A DNA stretch of 64,000 nt. It comes from Rhodobacterales bacterium 52_120_T64. Lineage in GTDB: Bacteria; Pseudomonadota; Alphaproteobacteria; Rhodobacterales; Rhodobacteraceae. A program made the position numbers and the translations under genes. Every line of letters begins with the position of its first letter. The first letter of the stretch is position 1. The notes under the pieces were generated by a model, which saw nothing but the letters and a program-made list of their open reading frames with translations, ran no database searches and was not told the DNA's origin. The stretch spans positions 372,001 to 436,000 of the forward strand of contig MABA01000004.1 in assembly GCA_002162875.1 (NCBI GenBank), written 5' to 3'. This document shows, piece after piece, positions 16,377-25,100 of this stretch.

Positions 16377-17471
16377 ATGACAATACGCTATGGTTTGATC
16401 GGTTCCGGGATGATGGGACAGGAACATATACGCAACCTCAACCTTCTGGACGGTGCCGAAGTCGTGGCAATAGCTGATCCCGATGAACGCATGCGGAATT
16501 TGTCGGTGAAGACATCAGGCGGAAGTGCGAAAGCGTTTTCAAGTTATACTGATATGCTGACGGCCGATATTTGTGATGCATACGTAATCGTTGCGCCCAA
16601 CGACACGCATCATGCGATCCTTCTGGACATCCTGCCAAAAAACAAACCGATTTTGTGTGAAAAACCACTTTGCACAACATCGGCTGACTGCCGTGACATT
16701 ATCATAAAGACGCAAAATCGCAGTGCGCCTACGTGGGTTGCTATGGAATATCGCTATATGCCACCGGTGCAGCGTTTGCTGGAAGAAGTTAGAAAAGGCA
16801 CAACTGGCACGCCCCAAATGATGGCGATCCGCGAACATCGGTTTCCGTTCCTGCCCAAAGTTGGTGACTGGAATAGATTCAGCAATCGCACAGGCGGCAC
16901 ATTGGTTGAAAAATGCTGCCATTTTTGGGATCTGATGCGGCTTACGCTTCAAAGTGATCCTGTGCGAGTTTACGCATCGGCAGCAATGAATGTTAACCAC
17001 GTTGACGAACGTTATGATGGCGAAATACCCGATATAATCGACAACGCGATTGTAACGGTCGAGTTTGAAAACGGCGCACGAGGGATGCTCGATCTTTGTA
17101 TGTTCGCGGAAGGGTCGTACTGGCAAGAGGTGATCTCGGTTACAGGTGCCGCCGCGCGAGTTGAAGCGTGTGTTCCGGGCCCTGCACGATTTACAAAGGA
17201 CGGGGCCGAGCGGGCATCACAAATCGTGATTTCTGATCGCGCCAGCAAATTGGTGACAACTGAGGATATCGCGGTTGACGAGGCTATTCTTCAAGCCGGT
17301 GATCACCACGGATCCAGCTTCTTCCAGCACCAAAAATTCTTGGATTTAGTAAGTTCAGGGCAGGGGCAACCGGAGGTTACATTGGAAGATGGCCTGTGGT
17401 CGGTTCGTGTCGGTGAAGCTGCAGAATTGTCTGCGCGCACTGGTCAAGCAATTAATTTGGAAGATATATGA
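16377..17471 (+). CDS. Gfo/Idh/MocA-family protein, candidate NAD-dependent sulfoquinovosidase
   Basis: A 364-residue two-domain protein: an N-terminal Rossmann fold (YGLIGSGMMGQEHI; the EKP motif at 95-97 in LCEKPL) and a C-terminal Gfo/Idh sheet domain beginning around EYRYMPPVQRLLEEV. The segment EHRFPFLPKVGDWNRF...GGTLVEKCCHFWDLMR carries the probable catalytic lysine/histidine region. Ordinary members are sugar dehydrogenases. NAD-dependent sulfoquinovosidases of family GH188 also have this fold and occur in sulfoquinovose clusters, and no GH31 YihQ-type sulfoquinovosidase is visible here. A glycoside-cleaving role is thus plausible, but it rests on context. Its ATG follows the isomerase stop by one base. 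Confidence 0.65.
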   Translation: MTIRYGLIGSGMMGQEHIRNLNLLDGAEVVAIADPDERMRNLSVKTSGGSAKAFSSYTDMLTADICDAYVIVAPNDTHHAILLDILPKNKPILCEKPLCTTSADCRDIIIKTQNRSAPTWVAMEYRYMPPVQRLLEEVRKGTTGTPQMMAIREHRFPFLPKVGDWNRFSNRTGGTLVEKCCHFWDLMRLTLQSDPVRVYASAAMNVNHVDERYDGEIPDIIDNAIVTVEFENGARGMLDLCMFAEGSYWQEVISVTGAAARVEACVPGPARFTKDGAERASQIVISDRASKLVTTEDIAVDEAILQAGDHHGSSFFQHQKFLDLVSSGQGQPEVTLEDGLWSVRVGEAAELSARTGQAINLEDI

Positions 17472-18475
17472 TGCACAAATTCGGTCAGATGCCCGATGGC
17501 ACAGAAGTACACCGCATAAAACTTACGGGTTACGGGTTAGTGGCAAATGTCCTGACCTATGGTGCAGTCCTACAGGATTTACGTTTGGATGGGCATGAAC
17601 CTTCGTTAGTGCTGGGATTTGAAGATTTTCCGTCATATCTGGCGCACTCACCCTATTTTGGAGCAACTGCGGGTCGCTATATCAATCGTATTCGAGGTGG
17701 CCATTTTGAAATCGATGGTAAGGCCTATCAACTTGATCAGAACTTCCTTGGCAAGCATTGCTTGCATGGCGGTTCAATCGGAATTGGTAAACGCGTCTGG
17801 AATATTGAAGAGCACAGTGATCACGCTGTCACGCTATCGATAATCGTTGCCGATGGTGAAATGGGTTTTCCAGGCGAACTAAAAGTTCGTGCGATATTTA
17901 CACTTCAGCCAGACCATACACTCGACATTCGATATGAAGCCACCACAGACAAACCAACACTTTGCAATATCGGCCATCACAGTTACTTCAACCTTGATGG
18001 CGGCAAATCAATTGTCGACCATACCTTACAAGTTGAAGCGTCGCAGTACACACCAGTTGACGATGAGCTTATTCCTACGGGGCTAGTAATGGACGTCGAC
18101 GGAACCGGTTTTGATTTTCGGGAACCTCGCGAAGTTAAGTTTGGTGGACAGGGCGGAATTTTTGATCACAATCTTTGTCTTTCGCCAGTTCGGGAAAATT
18201 TGCGATTGGTTGCAACTTTGCACAGTCCCCTTTCGGGCGTATCCATGCGCATAAATACTACCGAGGCCGGGCTTCAAGTTTATGACGGTGCCAAAATTGA
18301 CGCCCCGGTTCCCGGTCTCGATGGGGTCGAAATGGGACCACGTGTCGGGATCGCGATCGAGCCACAGGTTTGGCCAGATTCCGCACATCACGAACACTTC
18401 CCCCAAGCGATTTTGCGCCCGGGTCAACAATACGTTCAACAAACCCAGTTTGCGTTCACAAAGGCAACAGCATGA
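17468..18475 (+). CDS. Aldose 1-epimerase family protein, candidate sulfoquinovose mutarotase
   Basis: A 335-residue GalM-type beta-sandwich mutarotase. It has FGATAGRYINRI, HCLHGG, the catalytic-histidine motif NIGHHSYFNL near residue 170, and the catalytic-glutamate motif IAIEPQVWPD near residue 300. GalM enzymes interconvert alpha and beta anomers. In E. coli the mutarotase YihR serves the sulfoquinovose pathway, so the same job is inferred here. The start overlaps the preceding gene (ATGATG at 17468) and the stop overlaps the aldehyde dehydrogenase start (ATGA). Sugar specificity is not evident from the sequence. Confidence 0.85.
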   Translation: MMHKFGQMPDGTEVHRIKLTGYGLVANVLTYGAVLQDLRLDGHEPSLVLGFEDFPSYLAHSPYFGATAGRYINRIRGGHFEIDGKAYQLDQNFLGKHCLHGGSIGIGKRVWNIEEHSDHAVTLSIIVADGEMGFPGELKVRAIFTLQPDHTLDIRYEATTDKPTLCNIGHHSYFNLDGGKSIVDHTLQVEASQYTPVDDELIPTGLVMDVDGTGFDFREPREVKFGGQGGIFDHNLCLSPVRENLRLVATLHSPLSGVSMRINTTEAGLQVYDGAKIDAPVPGLDGVEMGPRVGIAIEPQVWPDSAHHEHFPQAILRPGQQYVQQTQFAFTKATA

Positions 18476-19920
18476 CCAACTATTCAAAGTTTCTGAAAGA
18501 AGCCAATCTAACAGGCGGTATTTGGCATTCCGCAGACAGTAACCTCAATATCCCTGTAACTAACCCGGCAACAGGTGATGTTATTGGACATGTTCCGAAC
18601 TGCGGAACGACCGAAACAGAGCGCGCAATTCAGGCGGCCGCGACGGCATTCAAAACCTATTCCCGCACCGACGTGTCTTATCGAGTTGGGTTGTTACGTA
18701 AACTCCATGATGCGTTGATGGACAATCAGGAATCCCTTGCTGCGCTGCTGACAGCAGAGCAAGGTAAACCATTATTTGAAGCACGCGGAGAGATCGCAAT
18801 CGGTGCCGCTTATATCCTTTGGTTTGCGGAAGAAATTAGACGTGCAAAAGGTGAAATCGTGCCGGCTCCGACAAATGATCGCCGCCTTTTGGTCACGCAC
18901 CATCCAGTTGGTGTGGTTGGTGCAATTACGCCATGGAATTTCCCGTCATCTATGTTGGCGCGAAAGCTGGGACCAGCCCTTGCCGCCGGTTGTACAGTTG
19001 TTGCAAAACCTGCAACGGCAACGCCGTACTCCGCACTTGCATGGGGTGTGTTGGCACAGGAAGTTGGATTTCCTGCCGGTGTATTGAACATTATGACCGG
19101 ATCCGCACGCGAAATCGGCGGTGCAATTATGGCAAGTCCGGATGTTCGGAAAGTTACTTTCACTGGTTCCACAGAAGTTGGTAAAAGCTTAATCAGACAG
19201 TCAGCTGATACGGTTAAGAAAGTCTCAATGGAGTTGGGCGGAAACGCACCGTTCATCGTGTTTGAGGACGCAGATATCGATGCCGCGGTTGAAGGGGCGA
19301 TGGTCTCCAAATATCGAAACATGGGCCAGACTTGTGTCTGCACTAACCGTTTTTACGTGCAGGAAAAAGTATACGACACCTTTGTTGAGAAACTGATCGT
19401 AGCTACCCGTGCACTCAAAATCGGAAATGGTGTGGACGATGGTGTCACTCAAGGCCCGTTGATTGACATGGCCGCTGTTGAAAAAGTCGAATCTTTTGTC
19501 GCGGATTCAACATCCAAAGGCGGCGAAATCGCGCTTGGTGGAAAGCGGCACCCAAAAGGGGCTACGTTCTTTGAGCCAACGGTAATCACAAACGCTAGCG
19601 CAGATATGGATTTCGCTACTGACGAAATCTTCGGTCCGATTGCCGCCGTTTTCAAATTTGAAAACGAAGATGAAGTAGCATCCGCAGCAAATGCTACAGA
19701 ATTCGGTCTCGCGGCATACGTTTACACGCGAGATGTCGGTCGAATTTTCCGGTTAAATGATTCACTTGACTACGGACTAATAGGTTTCAATTCGGGATTA
19801 ATTACAACTGTCGAAGTTCCCTTTGGCGGTTTGAAGGAAAGTGGTTTGGGCAGTGAGGGCGGGAGCCAAGGTCTTCAGGACTATCTCGAGACAAAATACG
19901 TCTGTATTGCTGGAATATAA
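18472..19920 (+). CDS. NAD(P)-dependent aldehyde dehydrogenase (SSADH-like), probable sulfolactaldehyde dehydrogenase
   Basis: A 482-residue aldehyde dehydrogenase of the succinate-semialdehyde type. It has PWNFP near 154, the catalytic base in ELGGNAP (E254), the nucleophile in GQTCVC (C288), and the C-terminal EIFGPIAAVF and PFGGLKESGLG. The ATG at 18472 overlaps the epimerase stop (ATGA); the longer upstream frame runs inside the epimerase gene and is not a start. In sulfoglycolysis a GabD-like enzyme oxidises sulfolactaldehyde to 3-sulfolactate. That fits the aldolase product upstream and the sulfolactate genes 15 kb downstream. It is the last gene of the overlapping operon. Confidence 0.85.
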   Translation: MTNYSKFLKEANLTGGIWHSADSNLNIPVTNPATGDVIGHVPNCGTTETERAIQAAATAFKTYSRTDVSYRVGLLRKLHDALMDNQESLAALLTAEQGKPLFEARGEIAIGAAYILWFAEEIRRAKGEIVPAPTNDRRLLVTHHPVGVVGAITPWNFPSSMLARKLGPALAAGCTVVAKPATATPYSALAWGVLAQEVGFPAGVLNIMTGSAREIGGAIMASPDVRKVTFTGSTEVGKSLIRQSADTVKKVSMELGGNAPFIVFEDADIDAAVEGAMVSKYRNMGQTCVCTNRFYVQEKVYDTFVEKLIVATRALKIGNGVDDGVTQGPLIDMAAVEKVESFVADSTSKGGEIALGGKRHPKGATFFEPTVITNASADMDFATDEIFGPIAAVFKFENEDEVASAANATEFGLAAYVYTRDVGRIFRLNDSLDYGLIGFNSGLITTVEVPFGGLKESGLGSEGGSQGLQDYLETKYVCIAGI

Positions 19921-20117
19921 GGAGCACGTTCGTGCAAAAATAATATTTGATGTTTTGTATAGAGAGATATACAAGATATCATCTAAAAGACCGCAGGCAT
20001 GGATTGCCTTGCTTCACACTTCTATAAAGTGGGGCGACCTTACTTTTTGAACGTAAACCGTGATTTGCGGGCAATGAATAACACCTGAAAACAGATGAGC
20101 GCTAGCGAGGAGAGAAA

Positions 20118-20522
20118 ATGTACAAGAAAATACTCATATCGATGTCATTGGACCACGGTTATGGCGATCGAGCGATCGAGATGGCTAGAGCACTCAGCGC
20201 TGAGGGTGGCGAAATATTCGCTGTACATGTCTATGAGGCACTTCAGGGCACGGCCAGTACATATGTTTCGGAAGAAGATGTCGAAAAGGCATTGGCGCAC
20301 GCCAACACCCGCATCGTTGAGCGGGTCGAAAATGTTTCCGGTGTTAAGCCGGTACTCCTTACTGGGCACTCTGGACGTGCACTTACAGACTACGCCACAA
20401 AAGTTGGAGCAGATTGCATTCTAATCGGAGCTCATAAGCCGGGTTTGCGCGATTTTTTCCTTGGATCTACAGCGGCCCGAATTGTGCGTCATGCCCCATG
20501 TTCGGTGCACGTGCTGCGCTAG
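20118..20522 (+). CDS. Universal stress protein (UspA family)
   Basis: A 134-residue UspA-domain protein. It begins MYKKILISMSLDH and ends with the nucleotide-binding-like GAHKPGLRDFFLGSTAARIVRHAPCSVHVLR. A GGAGAG site lies before the ATG. It stands alone 197 bases after the aldehyde dehydrogenase and converges on the LacI gene. UspA proteins are often found beside TRAP transporters; TeaD of the Halomonas ectoine TRAP system is an example. A link to the transporters here is only inferred. Confidence 0.88.
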   Translation: MYKKILISMSLDHGYGDRAIEMARALSAEGGEIFAVHVYEALQGTASTYVSEEDVEKALAHANTRIVERVENVSGVKPVLLTGHSGRALTDYATKVGADCILIGAHKPGLRDFFLGSTAARIVRHAPCSVHVLR

Positions 20523-20547
20523 CCGCATCCTGATAATTGTCGTCAGT

Positions 20548-21570
20548 TCATCCTTTTGGTGGACTGGTTAGGGACTGGCGCTCAGCAATGAATGTATCAA
20601 GCTGCTGACTTTCAACTGGATCGTCCTGCTCAATCATTTTTAGCAGAGACTCCGCCGCCTTGGTTCCCATTGCCCTGTGTGGGACGTGGACGGTGGTCAA
20701 CTCGGGTTCAATAACTGACGCGACTGCAATGTCGTCGAAGCCGGTGATTGAAATGTCCTCAGGAACATTTAGTCCCAATGACTTCAGCCGCTTTATGGCC
20801 CCGACTGCCAAAATATCGTTGCCGCAGATAACCACAGTGGGGCGGGGTTCATTTTGTAGCAGTGCTTCCATCGCATCGCCGCCATCAGCAAAGCTATATT
20901 GGGCCTCAATCACGTTGAAGCTATCTATTGGCAGGCCGCCCTCTATGATAGCATCTTCGACACCTCTAAGCCGATCACGGGCTCGGTCGTTGCCTCGGGT
21001 CATACCGGCTATCATGGCAATTCTCGTGTGACCTAGATTTATCGCTTTATCAGTAATTTCTTTGGCCGAAGACCGATTGTCAAATCCAACAAAACAATGC
21101 TCCGACCCATCTTGAAAATTCCATGCAATCACCCAGGGAACACCTCTTTTCTTCAGGAATGTGTAAATTTCTTCGCTTCGATTGTCTCCGATTAGTAGCA
21201 ATGCGTCAGCACCTCGCGCGACGAGACTGCGGATTTGTTCTTCCTCGAGTTTTTGTTGATAACTTGAACTGGCAACCAGCAAAGTTGCACCGTTTCGAGT
21301 GACCTCTTCCTGAAAGGCTTGTAAACCGCGCGCAAAAATCGCGTTTTCCAGTGTTGGTACAACGGCACCAATCGTATTTGTTCGTTTAGCGGCAAGTGCT
21401 TGCGCACCAAAATTTGGCGAATATCCAAGCAAGTTGACTGCTGCCATCACACGTTTTTGAGTCTTTTCGGTAACTTTATCAGGTAGGTTTAAGCACCTTG
21501 AAACAGTCGCGGTAGAAACATGAGCTTCTCTGGCAACATCTTCAAGTGTGGGTAAGTTAGGGGTTTTCAA
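20548..21570 (-). CDS. LacI-family transcriptional regulator of the DHPS operon
   Basis: A 340-residue repressor. Residues 8-55 form the LacI helix-turn-helix and hinge (TLEDVAREAHVSTATVSRCLN, then GYSPNFGAQALA). A periplasmic-binding-like sensor domain follows with IGAVVPTLENAIFARGLQAF, GFDNRSSAKEITDKAINLGHTRIAMIAG and ICGNDILAVGAIKRLKSLGLNVPEDISITGFDD. The start is a TTG at 21570 with GGAG upstream. It is divergent from the second TRAP operon. The intervening region carries two LacI-type palindromes, one perfect, so repression of that operon and itself is inferred. The inducer is probably DHPS or a product. Confidence 0.9.
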   Translation of the reverse strand: MKTPNLPTLEDVAREAHVSTATVSRCLNLPDKVTEKTQKRVMAAVNLLGYSPNFGAQALAAKRTNTIGAVVPTLENAIFARGLQAFQEEVTRNGATLLVASSSYQQKLEEEQIRSLVARGADALLLIGDNRSEEIYTFLKKRGVPWVIAWNFQDGSEHCFVGFDNRSSAKEITDKAINLGHTRIAMIAGMTRGNDRARDRLRGVEDAIIEGGLPIDSFNVIEAQYSFADGGDAMEALLQNEPRPTVVICGNDILAVGAIKRLKSLGLNVPEDISITGFDDIAVASVIEPELTTVHVPHRAMGTKAAESLLKMIEQDDPVESQQLDTFIAERQSLTSPPKG

Positions 21571-21682
21571 AACTTGCTCCGTTCTGAGCGCTGATGATGC
21601 GGCTAAGTATCTTGTTGGTCAATGGTTTATGAGAAGCACTATCGTTCGGCTAACATACAATAACCAAAATCGCAAACATAGT

Positions 21683-21720
21683 TGTAAGCGCTTGCATTGT
21701 GAATTGTAAGCGCTTACAAA
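21683..21720 (+). promoter_or_regulatory. Twin LacI-type operators overlapping the promoter of the DHPS operon
   Basis: TTGTAAGCGCTTACAA at 21704-21719 is a perfect 16-base palindrome with the central GCGC typical of LacI-family sites (NNTAAGCGCTTANN). A second, imperfect copy, TGTAAGCGCTTGCA, lies at 21683-21696. The centres are 22 bases apart, about two helical turns. A plausible -35 (TTGCAT, 21692-21697) and -10 (TACAAA, 21715-21720) with a 17-base spacer overlap the two sites, so bound repressor would block polymerase. Confidence 0.75.
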
Positions 21721-21763
21721 GATCATGCGAAGCAATGCGAATCGACTGAAAAGCGAGGAAAAC

Positions 21764-21946
21764 ATGTACTTGGGAATATCAGCGGTACTATTTGGAGCGT
21801 ACTTCATTAACGTTTTTCTTGGGACGATCGGTGGAGGGCTGCGTTTGAGTGGCGTGTCAGAAATGCTCATTCTTATGGTTGCTGTATTGTTCTTCGTAGC
21901 AGGCATCCTGAAGAGAGAAGCCGAAGCAAGAAAATCAGAAGAATAA
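21764..21946 (+). CDS. Small two-helix membrane protein at the head of the TRAP operon
   Basis: A 60-residue protein with two hydrophobic stretches (about 3-24 and 31-51) and a charged tail KREAEARKSEE. I choose the ATG at 21764, which has a GCGAGGA site. The in-frame ATG at 21725 lies only 5 bases after the proposed -10, so it is too close to be used. It matches no family I can name. It is the first gene of the operon, 31 bases before the TRAP binding-protein gene, and might assist the transporter. Confidence 0.6.
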   Translation: MYLGISAVLFGAYFINVFLGTIGGGLRLSGVSEMLILMVAVLFFVAGILKREAEARKSEE

Positions 21947-21977
21947 CCAATCATCATAAATTTTGGGAGGAATAAAC

Positions 21978-23117
21978 ATGGTAGATAACTTGAAATCCGC
22001 AGCGCGGAGAAATTTTCTTAAACTAACGGGGACGGGGGCATTCACAACAGCAATGGTTGTTGGTGGTGCAGGCGCGCTTTGGTCAAGTGAAGCGGTTGCT
22101 CAAACTGCAAAAGAAGAAAAAGAACGCGAGGCAGCAGCCGATCATATTATGACGATTGGTACAGCATATGTACTGGGTGCAACACGCAGCTATCCCATCA
22201 TGCAGCTGGACCTAAAAGAAAACATCCAGAATGCCACCAACGGTAAGGTTTACGTTAAACTTGCGCCCGGTGGGCAGTTGGGTGCCGGTGGTGCATTGGT
22301 TCAAAAAGTTCAGGGCGGCACGATTCAGGCTGCGCAGCATTCGCTGTCAAACTTCGCGCCTTTCTCGCCGACTATTGATTTGATCAACATGCCGTATTTC
22401 TGTGGTTCCAATCAGCGTTTCGTAAACCTTGTGCATTCAAAAGCATGGCAAGACGAAGTTCATCCAAAAGTCGAAGCCAAGGGTTTCAAGCCGTTGTTCT
22501 ACGTTGTGATTGACCCACGTGTCGTTGCGGTTCGTAAAGGTGGCGCAGGCGCTGTCATTTCACCGAGCGATCTGGAAGGTGTCAAGTTCCGCGTTCCAGG
22601 TTCCAAAATGCTTCAGCAGTACTACCGTATGGTTGGTGCAAATCCGACACCAGTTGCTTGGGGTGAAACACCCTCAGCGATTAAGCAGGGTGTTGCAGAT
22701 GCGCTTGACCCATCTGTTGGCGCGCTCCACGTGTTTGGCTTCAAAGATATACTCAGCCACGTGACGTTTACGCAGGCCGTACCTGACAGCCAGGTTTATT
22801 CCTGTAATCTCGAGTGGTTCAATTCCCTGCCTGCCGATGTGCAGGAAGGAATCGAAATTGCTTCTGCGATTACTGCACAACAGAACCTTGCCAAAGTTCC
22901 ATCGGCGCGTAACTACGCCATGGCGGAACTGCGCAAGTCAGGTGTTGAATTCCACTCGCTTTCCGATGATCAGCTTGCAGAATGGCAGGACGCTGGTGGC
23001 CATCAGAATTCAGAATGGGACAGCTTCAAAGTTGAGCTAGCCGGTTCGATGGGCAAGTTCGATGAACTTAACGAGGCTGCAAGCACACGCGGGCAATTCT
23101 ACGTTCACGACGCATAA
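21978..23117 (+). CDS. TRAP transporter substrate-binding protein, candidate DHPS binder (HpsM-like role)
   Basis: A 379-residue DctP-type protein with a twin-arginine signal (AARRNFLKLTGTGAFTTAMV, cleavage after AVAQ near residue 36), so it is probably exported folded. Typical features: KVYVKLAPGGQLGAGGALVQKVQGGTIQA, then SDLEGVKFRVPGSKMLQQYYRMVGANPTPVAWGETPSAIKQGVADALD. A GGGAGGAA site precedes ATG 21978; a short in-frame extension to 21963 would put the start inside that site. Location upstream of the HpsN gene suggests import of 2,3-dihydroxypropane-1-sulfonate. Confidence 0.9.
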   Translation: MVDNLKSAARRNFLKLTGTGAFTTAMVVGGAGALWSSEAVAQTAKEEKEREAAADHIMTIGTAYVLGATRSYPIMQLDLKENIQNATNGKVYVKLAPGGQLGAGGALVQKVQGGTIQAAQHSLSNFAPFSPTIDLINMPYFCGSNQRFVNLVHSKAWQDEVHPKVEAKGFKPLFYVVIDPRVVAVRKGGAGAVISPSDLEGVKFRVPGSKMLQQYYRMVGANPTPVAWGETPSAIKQGVADALDPSVGALHVFGFKDILSHVTFTQAVPDSQVYSCNLEWFNSLPADVQEGIEIASAITAQQNLAKVPSARNYAMAELRKSGVEFHSLSDDQLAEWQDAGGHQNSEWDSFKVELAGSMGKFDELNEAASTRGQFYVHDA

Positions 23118-23125
23118 ATAAGATC

Positions 23126-23153
23126 TGACCGCTGACAAAGTTGTTGGCGGTCA
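23126..23153 (+). terminator. Hairpin between the binding-protein and DctQ genes
   Basis: TGACCGC (23126-23132) and GCGGTCA (23147-23153) form a 7-bp stem followed by AATTT. Within one operon this probably attenuates transcription or protects the upstream message, giving more binding protein than permease. It is weak as a full terminator. Confidence 0.45.
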
Positions 23154-23237
23154 AATTTCCTCGAATTCATTCACGGTTTAAGTGCTTGCTGACAACAATC
23201 GGTCGAGGCTTGAACATACTTATGAAAGTGAGTTGCA

Positions 23238-23753
23238 ATGCGAAGTTTTTTAACTGCACTCAATATAAACGCGGAACGCTGGGCGCTTTTGTTTTTCTAT
23301 GTCCTTTTAGTTTCGACGATGTTCATCGAAGTTATCCGTCGCGAAATCTTTTCGTATTCATCTATCTGGGGCGAAGAGGTCGTACGCTACGCCTTTATCT
23401 ACCTTGCATGGATCGGCGCATCTTCGGCAGTCCGTGAACGGGCGCACATCAGAATTGATGTATTGATGCATTACGTACCCAGTCAGGTCAAAACCTTGAT
23501 CTATATACTTGGTGATCTGGTCATGTTCGCCGTTGCTATCATTGCATTGTACTGGTCGTTCGAGACGGTCATGGTTTCTTTGAAATTCGGATCGGTTACA
23601 GACGGTTTGCGGATTTCCAAGGTTTGGGCCTTGTCGGCCGTACCCATCGGGTTTGCCTTGATGATCTTCAGATTGATCCAATCCCTACTCCGCGACATTA
23701 ACGACTTTCGTACGGGAACACCCGTTTACGAAGGCGACAAGCTCTTTGATTGA
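23238..23753 (+). CDS. TRAP transporter small permease (DctQ type), DHPS operon
   Basis: A 171-residue membrane protein with four hydrophobic segments (about 14-35, 47-66, 86-109, 128-150) and the DctQ-typical MFIEVIRREIFSYSSIWGEEVVRYAFIYLAWIGASSAVRERAHIRIDVL. It pairs with the DctM protein encoded immediately downstream. The ATG at 23238 lies after GTGAG; the gap of 120 bases to the binding-protein gene holds a hairpin. Confidence 0.9.
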   Translation: MRSFLTALNINAERWALLFFYVLLVSTMFIEVIRREIFSYSSIWGEEVVRYAFIYLAWIGASSAVRERAHIRIDVLMHYVPSQVKTLIYILGDLVMFAVAIIALYWSFETVMVSLKFGSVTDGLRISKVWALSAVPIGFALMIFRLIQSLLRDINDFRTGTPVYEGDKLFD

Positions 23754-23761
23754 GGTCAGCC

Positions 23762-25093
23762 ATGCTTTTTAACAGCCTTCAAGAACAAACAGTAATACTC
23801 GGTTCGGATTTCTATATTCCTGTGCTGATATTCGTACTATTTTGTGCACTAGCTATCCCGGTCTGGGCCGCGATTGGCGCCGCCGCCATTTCGATGTTGC
23901 TCCTTTCCGGCGCCTTGCCTTTGTCGCTACTTGGCGAGTCACTATTTGACGGTATCGACGCCTTCGCGCTGACGGCCATTCCCCTGTTTATCCTTACAGG
24001 TGACGTGCTAGTGCGAACGGGACTCAGTCGAAAATTCCTGAACGTCGCCGAAGCGTTGACGTGCTGGACCAAGGGCGGCTTTGGATCGGCTACGGTTCTG
24101 GTGTGCGGGATGTTTTCAGCAATTTCAGGTTCGGATGCAGCGGGAGCTGCCGCAGTGGGTCGCATGACGATTGATCGACTTGTAGAATCCGGATATCCAC
24201 GCCCTTACGCCTGTGCATTAGTTGCTGCCGGCGCTTGTACGGGTGTTCTGATCCCGCCCTCAATCGCATACATTGTGATCGGTCTCGTGCTGGGTATATC
24301 AGCCTCAACGCTGTTCATTGCCGCGCTGATACCGGGCGTCACGATTTTGGTAGCCATTCTTGTAACCAACCTCGTTGTGAACCGCGTTTATTCATACGAG
24401 GGCGGCAACACGATGTCCTTCAAAGAATGGGCTAAAAACCTGGGAAGCAAACTGGCCTCGGGCTGGTATGCGTTTCTTGTACCCGGCATCATTTTCTACG
24501 GCATCTTTTCGGGACGCTTAACCCCAACAGAGGCTGGTGCAACGGCCGTGATCGTTACAATCATTATGGGCTTCATTCTTAGAACGCTCAAGTTCTCGGA
24601 CTTCCCTAAAATGCTGGTTAGCTCAGCCAAAGTTAACGGGGTAATTCTTCCGATTATCGCCTTTTCTCTACCGTTGGCTCAGACGCTCGCAATTATGGGA
24701 GTACCCCAAGGCTTTGTTGCATCAGCATCAGCACTGACGGATGATCCTTTCATTCTAACGCTGCTTATGATCGGCATATTGATCGCCGCCGGCTGTGTGA
24801 TGGAGACGACACCAAACATCGTTATCCTTGCACCTATCCTGAAGCCGTTGGCCGACTCCATCGGCATGCATGAAATCCAGTTTTGTATCATGATGATTAC
24901 GGCATTGGGTGTGGGATTCATTACACCACCACTTGGCCTCAATCTGTTCGTTGTGTCGGGCATAACCGGTGAATCCGTGCTCAGGATCGCCTCACGTGTC
25001 GGGCCATTCGTATTCTTTATGCTTATCGTTGTTTTGATGATCGCTTACATCCCCGCGATCTCTCTGACGATGCTTCCAGACAATCTTAGATAG
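23762..25093 (+). CDS. TRAP transporter large permease (DctM type), DHPS operon
   Basis: A 443-residue polytopic permease of normal DctM length. Landmarks: GIDAFALTAIPLFILTGDVLVRTGLSRKFLNVAEAL, FSAISGSDAAGAAAVGRM, GVLIPPSIAYIVIG, GRLTPTEAGATAV and GVGFITPPLGLNLFVVSGI. ATG 23762 has a GAGGT site; an in-frame TTG at 23750 is less likely. It is followed 7 bases later by the HpsN gene, tying transporter and dehydrogenases into one operon. Confidence 0.92.
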   Translation: MLFNSLQEQTVILGSDFYIPVLIFVLFCALAIPVWAAIGAAAISMLLLSGALPLSLLGESLFDGIDAFALTAIPLFILTGDVLVRTGLSRKFLNVAEALTCWTKGGFGSATVLVCGMFSAISGSDAAGAAAVGRMTIDRLVESGYPRPYACALVAAGACTGVLIPPSIAYIVIGLVLGISASTLFIAALIPGVTILVAILVTNLVVNRVYSYEGGNTMSFKEWAKNLGSKLASGWYAFLVPGIIFYGIFSGRLTPTEAGATAVIVTIIMGFILRTLKFSDFPKMLVSSAKVNGVILPIIAFSLPLAQTLAIMGVPQGFVASASALTDDPFILTLLMIGILIAAGCVMETTPNIVILAPILKPLADSIGMHEIQFCIMMITALGVGFITPPLGLNLFVVSGITGESVLRIASRVGPFVFFMLIVVLMIAYIPAISLTMLPDNLR

Positions 25094-25100
25094 GAGAAAT

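Noticed and set aside
18370-18471. Longer N-terminus for the aldehyde dehydrogenase
   Set aside because: It falls inside the epimerase gene in another frame; ATG 18472 overlaps the epimerase stop and matches the family start.
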